From a virus, in IMG/VR virus record IMGVR_UViG_3300025949_000075, positions 1 through 29,185 of that record: 29,185 nt of DNA. One strand, 5' to 3'. Below, piece after piece: positions 15,965 to 21,661 of the stretch. The position numbers and the translations under genes are program-made. The notes below the pieces were generated by a model, which was given only the letters and a program-made list of their open reading frames with translations, did not search any database and was not told the origin of the DNA. Each line of letters begins with the position of its first letter. Positions within the stretch are counted from its first letter, which is position 1.

Positions 15965-16161
15965 TGTGAACTCCTCTGGTTATGGATGCCATGCTTCTGC
16001 ATTTTCGCGCGTAATGCTTTCTGCCTTATATCCAGCGCCCGCGCAGTCGCCGAAATATCACCATTAAGTCGATTCAGTGTTCTAAAGATAGTCGCGAACT
16101 CCATCAACGCGATGGCGTCTCGAAGGCTTATCATCACGTCATATTGCGGACGCCGGCTCAC
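15961..16161 (-). CDS. Fis-type (HTH_8) DNA-binding protein, minimal
   Basis: A 66-aa product overlapping both neighbours by ATGA. The C-terminal half, LNRLNGDISATARALDIRQK (about residues 29-48) followed by LRAKMQKHGI, matches the Fis-type HTH (HTH_8) found at the end of NtrC-family regulators and in Fis. The N-terminus is a single helix pair with no other domain. It could bind DNA as a small dimeric architectural or regulatory protein. Being coupled to YqaJ, it might act on recombination or on operon control; both are inference. Confidence 0.7.
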   Translation of the reverse strand: MSRRPQYDVMISLRDAIALMEFATIFRTLNRLNGDISATARALDIRQKALRAKMQKHGIHNQRSSQ

Positions 16162-17054
16162 TTCGAGCCTCGCTCATGGATACGAAAGTCGCGGTAGCCT
16201 TTCCGCGTATAGGCGGCGATTTCCTTCTCGCCGATGACTTTTGCGCTGAGCGAGTAGCCGTCGCCGATCACCTTCTCGGCGTCGCCGATGAGCGTGAGCA
16301 GTTCGGCCTTGCACGCCTTCTTCGCCTTCTCGGCCTCAATCTCGGCGGCGCCGTGCGCCTTGTATGCGGCCATGAGCGAAAGCATGCGCTCGTCGGCGTC
16401 GATGACTTTGCCGGGCTTTGCCTGCGCGTATAACTGCGCGATGAAGTCAGCATCGGCGAGGAAATCAGGCTCTGGCTCCGGCGCTTGCCAGAACGCACGC
16501 GCTTCGCGTTCGAGGCGACTCGCAACCGCATTGTCCAGATCGCGGCGCAGCACATAGGTTTCGGTGCCGACGAGCACGCCGATGAAGAGGACAGGGATTT
16601 CGGCGAGCAGCATTTCTTGTTGGCATTGCGCCTCGATCTCGACTGGCGCCTGCAGGCCGAAGCCTTCTTCTTCTTTCCAGCCGCGCGCGAATTGGAACGG
16701 CCCGACGAGCTTGATCTCGAGGAGCGCCGAACGATCGCGCAGCACATAGTCGAAGGATGATCCAAGCCGCAGGGACGGATCGCGCCGGTATTCCTTCATC
16801 GGCTCAATGTCGAAGCCGTATTCAAGCGCAATGTGTCCTGCGATCGAGCCTTCGAGGCGCTTACCGAGACGCATGGCCTCGTTTTCGTCGCGTTCGACGA
16901 TCATTCCGCGGTGCTTCTCGTGCCATAGCTGATAGCGCGTCTTCCATGCGGAGACGCCACACATCGCAGCCGCATCTGTCGCGGTCACGTCTTGCGTGCG
17001 CGCCTGAAGCCACGAGGCTTCGTCAACGAATGGCAGGACTTCCCGCGAAGTCAC
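16158..17054 (-). CDS. YqaJ-like viral recombinase exonuclease
   Basis: The GTG at 17054 overlaps the upstream stop (GTGA) and gives 298 aa, close to the usual YqaJ size. N-terminal VTATDAAAMCGVSAWKTRYQ is the family signature. The PD-(D/E)XK active site is intact: Glu68 in GKRLEGSIAG, Asp102 in GSSFDYVLRD, Glu113 and Lys115 in LLEIKLVGP, and the Gln-rich helix EIEAQCQQEMLL (about 139-150). Such enzymes are 5'-3' dsDNA exonucleases that supply 3' single strands to an annealing protein. The C-terminal region from about residue 230 is helical and charged. The candidate partner is encoded at 14680-15630. Confidence 0.85.
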   Translation of the reverse strand: MTSREVLPFVDEASWLQARTQDVTATDAAAMCGVSAWKTRYQLWHEKHRGMIVERDENEAMRLGKRLEGSIAGHIALEYGFDIEPMKEYRRDPSLRLGSSFDYVLRDRSALLEIKLVGPFQFARGWKEEEGFGLQAPVEIEAQCQQEMLLAEIPVLFIGVLVGTETYVLRRDLDNAVASRLEREARAFWQAPEPEPDFLADADFIAQLYAQAKPGKVIDADERMLSLMAAYKAHGAAEIEAEKAKKACKAELLTLIGDAEKVIGDGYSLSAKVIGEKEIAAYTRKGYRDFRIHERGSK

Positions 17055-17368
17055 GGCGCGCAATCCAGCGTCAGCCGCGACCCGTGATTCGCGGTATAGG
17101 CGAACGTCGGGTAGCAGTTGCCGGCAAACGCGCGCTTGCCGCCGAGGTTGACGGACCACGCGCCGAGTACGGGCGCGGCCGCCGAGTCAGTGCCGGCGAC
17201 ATATGGGCCGCCAGCGACGTTGAACACGGCCTCGCCGTTGACGCCGTCGAGGTAGACGCGCTGCAGCGTGCCCTCGTAGAGCGTCTCGGTGCCGCGCTGG
17301 CTGATAACGAGCTCGTCGGCGCAGGCGACATTCGCGAACGCGGCGAGGGCGAGGAGATAGGTTTTCAT
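17051..17368 (-). CDS. Small exported (periplasmic) protein
   Basis: GGAGG precedes the ATG at 17368. The 105-aa product starts with MKTYLLALAAFANVACADEL, a signal peptide with probable cleavage after ACA; the mature part is beta-rich (RVYLDGVNGEAVFNVAGGPY) and carries two cysteines (GNCYPT and LDCAP), which could form a disulfide in the periplasm. An exported protein in a phage early operon is unusual; superinfection exclusion or envelope modification is possible, but no family is recognised. It overlaps both neighbours by four bases. Confidence 0.6.
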   Translation of the reverse strand: MKTYLLALAAFANVACADELVISQRGTETLYEGTLQRVYLDGVNGEAVFNVAGGPYVAGTDSAAAPVLGAWSVNLGGKRAFAGNCYPTFAYTANHGSRLTLDCAP

Positions 17369-17667
17369 CGGTAAGCCTCCATTTGCGCGACCGCATGCGC
17401 GACCGCTTTGAGTTTGTTGGCGTCGAGACGCCGATAGGGGATGAACGTGCCGGGGTGACGATGCGCGAGCGGATCGGACCGCTGCGCGCGCAGGCATGAG
17501 AGAAAGAGCTTGTCCTCGAGCGAGAGCCAATGGATGAACGAACGCTCGTGCGACTGCCCCTCGTAGGCGTCGCGCCGGTCGGCGAAGAAGTCGCGCGGCA
17601 CGTTGCGGTCACGCCAACGCGCGGCACGCAGATCGCTGCGGAGCTGGTAGCAGCGGGCGCGGGTCAT
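17365..17667 (-). CDS. Hypothetical basic protein
   Basis: The ATG at 17667 overlaps the previous stop (ATGA) and is preferred over an ATG at 17679. The 100-aa product is rich in Arg (MTRARCYQLRSDLRAARWRD), with a central segment HERSFIHWLSLEDKLFLSCL and a helical C-terminus. It may bind nucleic acid, but no motif is diagnostic. The function is unknown; operon coupling supports expression. Confidence 0.5.
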   Translation of the reverse strand: MTRARCYQLRSDLRAARWRDRNVPRDFFADRRDAYEGQSHERSFIHWLSLEDKLFLSCLRAQRSDPLAHRHPGTFIPYRRLDANKLKAVAHAVAQMEAYR

Positions 17668-17864
17668 ATGCCTATCCATTGCTGCGCGCCCTCTTCTGGC
17701 CTCGAAGGATCGAAGAGGAGGACATATTCACGCTGATGTGTCCGAGTCGTATCACGCATGCGGAAGAGGACTCGCACATTGGTCGGATACGGACCGCCGA
17801 CGTGATAGTCATACATGACGTCGGCGGAAACGACTTCCCGGCCGCGAATTATTTCATTACTCAT
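17664..17864 (-). CDS. Hypothetical 66-aa protein
   Basis: The ATG at 17864 overlaps the upstream stop (ATGA) and gives MSNEIIRGREVVSADVMYDY at the N-terminus. The rest alternates beta-like stretches (VRVLFRMRDTTRTHQREYVL) with no recognised motif. Placed third in the leftward operon. Function unknown. Confidence 0.5.
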   Translation of the reverse strand: MSNEIIRGREVVSADVMYDYHVGGPYPTNVRVLFRMRDTTRTHQREYVLLFDPSRPEEGAQQWIGI

Positions 17865-18100
17865 ACGGCACCACTTAGCGTCGGCGACTCCGATTCCCAT
17901 CCGGCCGGCGCCTTCATCAGCACATGATCGCCGTCGCGGTCGAGCTCGATGAAGCCGAAGGCGAGCAGGAGCGGATACTTCAGGCCGTGCACGTAGGCGA
18001 GCTCCGTCGTGCCGAGCAGCGCCGAGGCCGGGGCGAGAGTCTGCGCGCGCGGCTCCGTGGCGAAGCGGCGGCGCTCGGTGCGGAATTGGGTGCGGTTCAT
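17861..18100 (-). CDS. Hypothetical 79-aa protein
   Basis: The ATG at 18100 overlaps the first gene's stop (ATGA). The product has a basic N-terminus (MNRTQFRTERRRFATEPRAQ) and an aliphatic middle part (LLGTTELAYVHGLKYPLLLA) that is too short and mixed to be a confident membrane segment. No family is recognised. Second gene of the leftward operon. Confidence 0.5.
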   Translation of the reverse strand: MNRTQFRTERRRFATEPRAQTLAPASALLGTTELAYVHGLKYPLLLAFGFIELDRDGDHVLMKAPAGWESESPTLSGAV

Positions 18101-18339
18101 GCGCCCGCCTTCGCCAACGCGGCGCTAGCCATTGCGGCTACCTGAGTTCCATCGTGCTCGGCGTATTCCGCGATATTGCGCAGCGCCGCCACAAGCTCGT
18201 CATGCGCGTTGCAGGCGCGGACGATGAAGGCGGCGTTTTCTTCCGAGGTAGCCGAGCCGACATACGTGCTGTCCGGCCCCATGATCCGACGTGATGCGTA
18301 GACCCGATAAGGCGTCGGCGTGTGCGTTGCGGTGTTCAT
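18097..18339 (-). CDS. Conserved phage early protein, first gene of the leftward operon
   Basis: The ATG at 18339 has AGGGAG about six bases upstream and follows the predicted leftward promoter at 18375-18403. The 80-aa product contains the segment SEENAAFIVRACNAHDELVA (about residues 33-52), which I recognise from many small uncharacterised phage proteins. The helical C-terminus ends the protein. Being immediately downstream of the shared promoter, it is expected to be among the first leftward genes expressed. The function is unknown. Confidence 0.65.
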   Translation of the reverse strand: MNTATHTPTPYRVYASRRIMGPDSTYVGSATSEENAAFIVRACNAHDELVAALRNIAEYAEHDGTQVAAMASAALAKAGA

Positions 18340-18374
18340 GCTTTGCTCCCTTGCTGTTGACCTACGATGGGAAT

Positions 18375-18403
18375 AGCCTAGCAAAAAACAAGCTAGCTTG
18401 CAA
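18375..18403 (-). promoter_or_regulatory. Predicted leftward early promoter
   Basis: On the minus strand, TTGCAA (18403 to 18398) and TAGGCT (18380 to 18375) are separated by 17 bases. The first matches the minus-35 consensus at 4 of 6 positions, the second the minus-10 at 3 of 6. Start of transcription would be near 18368, leaving about 30 bases of leader with AGGGAG before the ATG at 18339. Weak by consensus alone; the symmetry with the rightward promoter strengthens it. Confidence 0.45.
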
Positions 18404-18424
18404 CTAGCTAAATTGTCCGCTAGG
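18377..18424. promoter_or_regulatory. Operator cluster of CTAG half-sites
   Basis: Four CTAG(C/G) motifs lie at 18378-18382, 18393-18397, 18404-18408 and 18420-18424. The outer pair (CCTAGC at 18377-18382 and GCTAGG at 18419-18424) is inverted around about 18400, and CAAGCTAGCTTG at 18389-18400 is a perfect 12-bp palindrome. They overlap both predicted minus-10 and spacer regions. Likely binding sites for the Cro-like protein encoded directly downstream; this is inference. Confidence 0.55.
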
Positions 18425-18426
18425 AT
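18398..18426 (+). promoter_or_regulatory. Predicted rightward early promoter
   Basis: TTGCAA (18398-18403) and TAGGAT (18421-18426) have a 17-base spacer; each matches 4 of 6 consensus bases. It reads into the Cro-like gene, with a start expected near 18433 and an ATG at 18436, so the transcript may be nearly leaderless. The self-complementary TTGCAA would serve as minus-35 for both directions. Confidence 0.45.
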
Positions 18427-18435
18427 CGCTTTGCC

Positions 18436-18615
18436 ATGACCAAAACCCAGCTCAAACGTAAGCTCAAGGCGCGCGGCGAGGAAAGCAACGACCGCGCCAT
18501 CGCCGCTTTGTTCGGCATCTATCCGCAAGCCGTTCAGGCTTGGCCGAAGGATCGGCCGATCCCTGAACTTCGCAAGCTGCAGTTGCAAAAGATGCGACCG
18601 GAGCTATTCGCATGA
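18436..18615 (+). CDS. Cro-like HTH repressor, 59 aa
   Basis: Encodes a 59-aa protein starting MTKTQLKRKLKARG. An HTH is visible at about residues 19-37 (DRAIAALFGIYPQAVQAW), followed by KDRPIPELRKLQLQKMRPEL; the pattern of A-x-x-G-x-x-x-x-A-V-x-x-W and the PIPE-x-R ending matches small Cro-type repressors of lambdoid phages. It overlaps the next gene by ATGA. Position right after the divergent operator fits an autoregulator and switch protein. No full-length CI gene lies beside it on the other strand, which is not the lambda layout. An AGGA lies ten bases upstream of the ATG. Confidence 0.75.
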   Translation: MTKTQLKRKLKARGEESNDRAIAALFGIYPQAVQAWPKDRPIPELRKLQLQKMRPELFA

Positions 18616-18836
18616 AGAAACCGAAGATTCATGTGCTACCTGGTTCGTTCGACAGTAAGCACGGCTATTGCGCGAAGCTGGTCTCGTTGGACGATTACGA
18701 AGATTTGCAATTCGCGCTCGAGCAGGAGCGAATCGCACATGTGGCCTTGCGGACAACGGTTAAGAAACGCTCAGATGCGTCGGCGATCATAGGCGCAGCG
18801 CATGATCTAGCGGTCAAGTTGGGGGCAGTGCAATGA
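18612..18836 (+). CDS. Hypothetical protein, second gene of the rightward early operon
   Basis: A 74-aa product overlapping Cro by ATGA. N-terminus MKKPKIHVLPGSFDSKHGYC, followed by one long helix (LDDYEDLQFALEQERIAHVA). No known domain. It probably works as a small early accessory protein; nothing in the sequence gives a function. Confidence 0.55.
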   Translation: MKKPKIHVLPGSFDSKHGYCAKLVSLDDYEDLQFALEQERIAHVALRTTVKKRSDASAIIGAAHDLAVKLGAVQ

Positions 18837-19264
18837 CCCGCGACGAACGCATTGTCGAAGCCTACCGCGCCGGCAACAAAACCATGCGCGATCTAGGCCG
18901 CGAGTGGGACATATCGCACGTCCGCGTCGCGCAGATCCTCCGCGCCGCTGGCGTCGCGAACATGCGCGAGCAGGGCCGGCCGCGCTCGCCGATTCCCGAC
19001 TACATGCGCCGAACGTTCGTGGGCGACGCCACGCTGACTCCGCTGCAGATCGCCGACGCCGTGCGCGGGCGCCTTGAACGCGCGAAGAGCGAAGTGCTCA
19101 TCTATGTGCTCTGCGAACGCGGTCGCGTCTATGCGCCGTTTAGCGGCCCCGTGCTCGCGGAGTTCGTCGAGGAGCGGAGCGATCTGCTCGTCGGCTGCTA
19201 CAGAAAAGGCTTCGACGTGCGCGATCTCGCGGCAGACGTCGAGGCGATGAGGGAGGCTGCGTGA
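18833..19264 (+). CDS. HTH-containing early protein
   Basis: A 143-aa product overlapping the previous gene by ATGA. The N-terminal 40 residues (RDERIVEAYRAGNKTMRDLG, then WDISHVRVAQILRAAGV) form a homeodomain-like helix-turn-helix of the type in resolvase C-termini or sigma-factor region 4. The rest (TPLQIADAVRGRLERAKSEV, FVEERSDLLVGCYRKGFDV) is helical and unassigned. It is likely a DNA-binding replication or regulatory factor, but no enzyme motif is present. A role as an activator of downstream early genes is possible. Confidence 0.6.
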   Translation: MTRDERIVEAYRAGNKTMRDLGREWDISHVRVAQILRAAGVANMREQGRPRSPIPDYMRRTFVGDATLTPLQIADAVRGRLERAKSEVLIYVLCERGRVYAPFSGPVLAEFVEERSDLLVGCYRKGFDVRDLAADVEAMREAA

Positions 19265-19533
19265 TGGCTACGTTCAAGGTTGGGCAGCGGGTGCGGATTG
19301 TGCGAGCTGATCGCTTGCCGTATCTGGTCGGCTCTGAAGCGACGATAGAACGCATTGAAATGACGCGCCGCGGATTAGGTTACCTGATCGCCCTGACGTG
19401 CCCGATACGTCGTGACGCCTGCGTAGCACATGCCTTGTCGTCAGAGCTGGAACCGCTGCAGCCCGAGCGAAACCGCGTCGTCGCATGGGAAGACTGCCCC
19501 TTCGATCCGCGCAAGATTGCGGAGATCGCATGA
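19264..19533 (+). CDS. Hypothetical protein with SH3/KOW-like start
   Basis: The ATG at 19264 overlaps the previous stop as TGATG; GTG at 19261 is an alternative one codon earlier. The 89-aa product begins MATFKVGQRVRIVRADRLPY and GSEATIERIE, a pattern of small beta-barrel (KOW/SH3-like) domains. The rest includes two cysteines (TCPIRRDACVAH) and no catalytic motif. The barrel resemblance is by eye. Confidence 0.55.
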   Translation: MATFKVGQRVRIVRADRLPYLVGSEATIERIEMTRRGLGYLIALTCPIRRDACVAHALSSELEPLQPERNRVVAWEDCPFDPRKIAEIA

Positions 19534-19730
19534 TGGAAATCGAGTGGCGTCTGCTAGTCGTGCGTCTCGTTGATGCAGGCTGCGTTTCTCCGACGCAAGA
19601 CGGCGGCGCGCAATGCCACTATTGCAATGCCTTCTACGATTACGATCCGCATGAGGTTGATTGCGCTTATGTCGCCGCACTAAAGAAAATTGGACGAGCG
19701 CTTTCAGCACATGAGGGTCGCGAATCGTGA
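19530..19730 (+). CDS. Small Cys-containing early protein
   Basis: The ATG at 19530 overlaps the previous stop (ATGA), with another ATG directly after it at 19533. The 66-aa product contains CHYCNAFYDYDPHEVDC (about residues 31-47), three cysteines plus a His that could form a zinc site. The N- and C-terminal parts are helical (WRLLVVRLVDAGCV and AYVAALKKIGRAL). Its stop overlaps the next gene's GTG. The function is unknown. Confidence 0.6.
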   Translation: MMEIEWRLLVVRLVDAGCVSPTQDGGAQCHYCNAFYDYDPHEVDCAYVAALKKIGRALSAHEGRES

Positions 19731-20023
19731 CCCGCTACGCACACCGTACCGACGCTAATCACGGCGATATCGTGAGCGCGCTTATGCAGATCGGCGTCGG
19801 CGTCGTCGATACGTCGGCGTTCGGCGAGTTCGTCGATCTCTGCACCTTCCACCGCGGCGCGATCAGGCTCGTCGAGATCAAAGACGGCGATAAGCCGCCG
19901 AGCGCGCGAAAGCTGACGCTCGCGCAAGTGCGATTGCATGAGGCGGCGCGCGTGCACGGGTGCCGTATTGATCTGGTGACGAGCGTCGATGAGGCGCTGC
20001 GGTTGCATGGGGCGCGCGTATGA
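19727..20023 (+). CDS. PD-(D/E)XK nuclease-like protein (VRR_NUC/resolvase-like)
   Basis: The GTG at 19727 overlaps the stop of the upstream gene (GTGA) and gives 98 aa. Residues 6-20 (HRTDANHGDIVSALM) are followed by a strand and Asp37 (GEFVDLCTF), then Glu50 and Lys52 in AIRLVEIKDGDKPPSA, and a helix with QVRLH. The spacing Asp, then about 13 residues to E-x-K, fits a minimal PD-(D/E)XK nuclease core such as VRR_NUC or a junction resolvase-like fold. Whether it is catalytically active is not shown. Its place in the replication operon supports a DNA-processing role. Confidence 0.65.
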   Translation: MTRYAHRTDANHGDIVSALMQIGVGVVDTSAFGEFVDLCTFHRGAIRLVEIKDGDKPPSARKLTLAQVRLHEAARVHGCRIDLVTSVDEALRLHGARV

Positions 20024-20391
20024 CTACGATCTTTCGCATACAGGACGCGGAAGGCCGCGGCCCGTGGCGCCCCGGCTTCTCCATGCGGTGGAGCGAACCA
20101 CGCGACGACATGGACAACCTACATCCGTGGTTCGTCGAGTTCAGCCATCGCGCGATCATGGAATCCGCGCGCGGCTTCATTGGCTGCGGGTGCCGCACGC
20201 TTCCGCAGATGCAGCGATGGTTCACGCCGCGCGAATACGCGAAACTGATTGCGCTCGGTTTCACTTGCGTTCGCATGCAAGTCGATCGCGTGCTCGCTGA
20301 GAGCGAAATACAGCTTGTCTTCGATCGCATGTTGCCATTGCATCGGGACGTGAAGCGCACCGCGCTCTATCCGAACAGGGAGACCGCATGA
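20020..20391 (+). CDS. Conserved phage protein with GCGC motif
   Basis: A 123-aa product overlapping its neighbours by ATGA. The core includes FRIQDAEGRGPWRPGFSMRW, then ESARGFIGCGCRTLPQMQRW (about residues 48-67) and a helical FTPREYAKLIALGFTCVRMQ. The C-terminal part has VDRVLAESEIQLVFDRMLPL. I recognise this combination from uncharacterised proteins in phages of Pseudomonadota, where it is usually annotated as hypothetical. The two close cysteines may bind a metal. Function is unknown. Confidence 0.65.
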   Translation: MTTIFRIQDAEGRGPWRPGFSMRWSEPRDDMDNLHPWFVEFSHRAIMESARGFIGCGCRTLPQMQRWFTPREYAKLIALGFTCVRMQVDRVLAESEIQLVFDRMLPLHRDVKRTALYPNRETA

Positions 20392-20567
20392 CAACCCAAG
20401 CCGACGAAGAGCTCGAGCAACAAATACGTTGGGCGCTGCTGACGTGGCAAAGTGCGCGCGGGCCGAAGGCGATCGCGAAGGCCTATCGCGAGTTCAATAG
20501 GCTCGTGGCGATGCGATCGCCGCAGCAGGTTCGGAAGATGGAAGAGGAGAAGGGGCTATGCAGGTAA
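20388..20567 (+). CDS. Small helical protein, 59 aa
   Basis: Starts with an ATGA overlap at 20388 and ends with TAA at 20565-20567. The product (MTTQADEELEQQIRWALLTW, then QSARGPKAIAKAYREFNRLV) is a two- to three-helix charged protein with no recognised family. The coupling and helical composition support it as a real gene; its 3' end overlaps the following gene by ten bases. Confidence 0.5.
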   Translation: MTTQADEELEQQIRWALLTWQSARGPKAIAKAYREFNRLVAMRSPQQVRKMEEEKGLCR

Positions 20568-20971
20568 TTGGAATCGTTCTTTGGGGAATCATCTTCGCGA
20601 CATGCGTTGCCTTGAGTGTCGTGAAGTTATGGTCTCCGCTGCGGCCTCGATGGCTAACAGCCGACTTCTGGACGCACGAAACGATCGATACGATGCAGGC
20701 GCGGATGCTGCGCGAGGTTTGGGCGCGCTATCACGAAATGCGCGGCGGCAATGCGACGTGGTATCCATCGGACGGCAGCAAGCCGATTCATATCTATCTT
20801 ACGAACGCCGATTTCGTGAATGATCTATCAGACGCGCAGCGCGAGGCCGATCGCATCGTGAAGTTATGGTCGCCGCATGCAAAGCGCGTGATTGACGAGG
20901 TCAAGGCGCGCGGGCCATTCGGCTATATGGCAAAAGCCGTCGAACAACTGGAAAGGGAGATTACGCTATGA
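20558..20971 (+). CDS. Membrane-anchored protein of the rightward early operon
   Basis: GAGGAGAAGGGG (20544-20555) is a good ribosome-binding site for the ATG at 20558. The 137-aa product starts with one membrane segment (MQVIGIVLWGIIFATCVALS, about residues 2-22), then a soluble domain with HETIDTMQARMLREVWARYH and IHIYLTNADFVNDLSDAQRE. KLWSP occurs twice, near residues 23 and 101, perhaps by chance. It is one of three consecutive membrane proteins before the methyltransferase. Function unknown. Confidence 0.6.
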   Translation: MQVIGIVLWGIIFATCVALSVVKLWSPLRPRWLTADFWTHETIDTMQARMLREVWARYHEMRGGNATWYPSDGSKPIHIYLTNADFVNDLSDAQREADRIVKLWSPHAKRVIDEVKARGPFGYMAKAVEQLEREITL

Positions 20972-21279
20972 CAACGAACGCAGAGCGCGCCGAGTTCCGC
21001 GCACGCCGCCGCGGCCACACATTCCAGTTTCCGCCGCCGCGCGAGGTCGAGGCATGGTCGGCGACGATCGAAGATCGAAGCCTCTTCCGCATGGTGCTCT
21101 GCGGGCTGCTGCTCGCGCTCCTCGTCGTGCTCGGGCTCGGATTTTTCACGCGCGCCGCCGAGGACTTCAAGCACGAGGCATGGGCGAAGCAGGCCGTCGA
21201 TGAGTGCGTCGCGAATGGGCAGACGCCGCACGTCTATCGCGACAATCGAGACTATGTTTTAGGAGTTCGCTGCGAATGA
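20968..21279 (+). CDS. Membrane protein, single segment
   Basis: An ATGA overlap with the preceding gene. The 103-aa product has a basic N-terminus (AERAEFRARRRGHTFQFPPP), one strong membrane segment at about residues 40-62 (RMVLCGLLLALLVVLGLGFF), and a C-terminal domain with two cysteines (VDECVANGQTPHVYRDN and VRCE). If the N-terminus is inside, the C-terminal part would be periplasmic and could hold a disulfide. No family is recognised. It belongs to the three-gene membrane cluster. Confidence 0.6.
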   Translation: MTTNAERAEFRARRRGHTFQFPPPREVEAWSATIEDRSLFRMVLCGLLLALLVVLGLGFFTRAAEDFKHEAWAKQAVDECVANGQTPHVYRDNRDYVLGVRCE

Positions 21280-21488
21280 ACTACCTCGTCGCACTCATCG
21301 TCGGCGCGTGGTTCACGCAGTGCCTTGTAACGGCGCACTACGAGCACGAGGCCGCGGGCATTTCGAAATGGGCGTATGCGCTGCTTGCGATGCTCATTTC
21401 CTTGTTCTGGCCGATCGCACTCGGCGTCGAGCTCCGTTATCTCATCCTCGGGAAACCGAAGATACCGAAGCCAAAACTCGACGCTTGA
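21276..21488 (+). CDS. Small two-segment membrane protein
   Basis: The ATG at 21276 overlaps the previous stop (ATGA). The 70-aa product has two hydrophobic parts: MNYLVALIVGAWFTQCLVTA and SKWAYALLAMLISLFWPIAL (about residues 30-49), followed by a basic tail (GKPKIPKPKL). It resembles small phage membrane proteins of holin-like topology, but it is in the early operon, so a superinfection-exclusion or membrane-remodelling role is as plausible. It ends the tightly overlapping run; a 173-base gap follows. Confidence 0.6.
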   Translation: MNYLVALIVGAWFTQCLVTAHYEHEAAGISKWAYALLAMLISLFWPIALGVELRYLILGKPKIPKPKLDA

Positions 21489-21526
21489 CGACACCGCGCC
21501 GCGCGCGCAAAGTTTTTCACCGCCGG

Positions 21527-21661
21527 GGACAAGGCCGCGCAGCCCTGTCCGACCTGACTCGGACTTCACCCGGCACTTCCGCAACGCCCGAGTCAGGGGG
21601 AACACATGAAGCAAACATTACGGCGACCGCCGAGGGGGAAATATCCCCGAGGTGGTCGCGC
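21527..21661 (+). promoter_or_regulatory. Structured mRNA leader of the methyltransferase gene
   Basis: The 173-base gap (21489-21661) contains overlapping inverted repeats. H0 pairs GGACA 21527-21531 with TGTCC 21546-21550. H1 pairs GTCCGA 21547-21552 with TCGGAC 21559-21564. H2 pairs CCTGACTCGG 21553-21562 with CCGAGTCAGG 21588-21597, ten perfect pairs. H1 shares bases with H0 and H2, so it excludes both. H3 pairs CGACCGCC 21624-21631 with GGTGGTCG 21651-21658, with an inner GGGG-CCCC stem, and covers the methyltransferase ribosome-binding site GAGGT at 21649-21653. Confidence 0.5.

Noticed and set aside
21489-21520. GC-rich GCGC run followed by TTTTT as a terminator
   Set aside because: The possible stem is short and imperfect, and the T-run is separated from it by GCAAAG.
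21308-21661. Upstream extension of the methyltransferase reading frame
   Set aside because: The frame is open but overlaps a membrane protein and the structured leader; the methyltransferase homology begins at 21662 with a ribosome-binding site.
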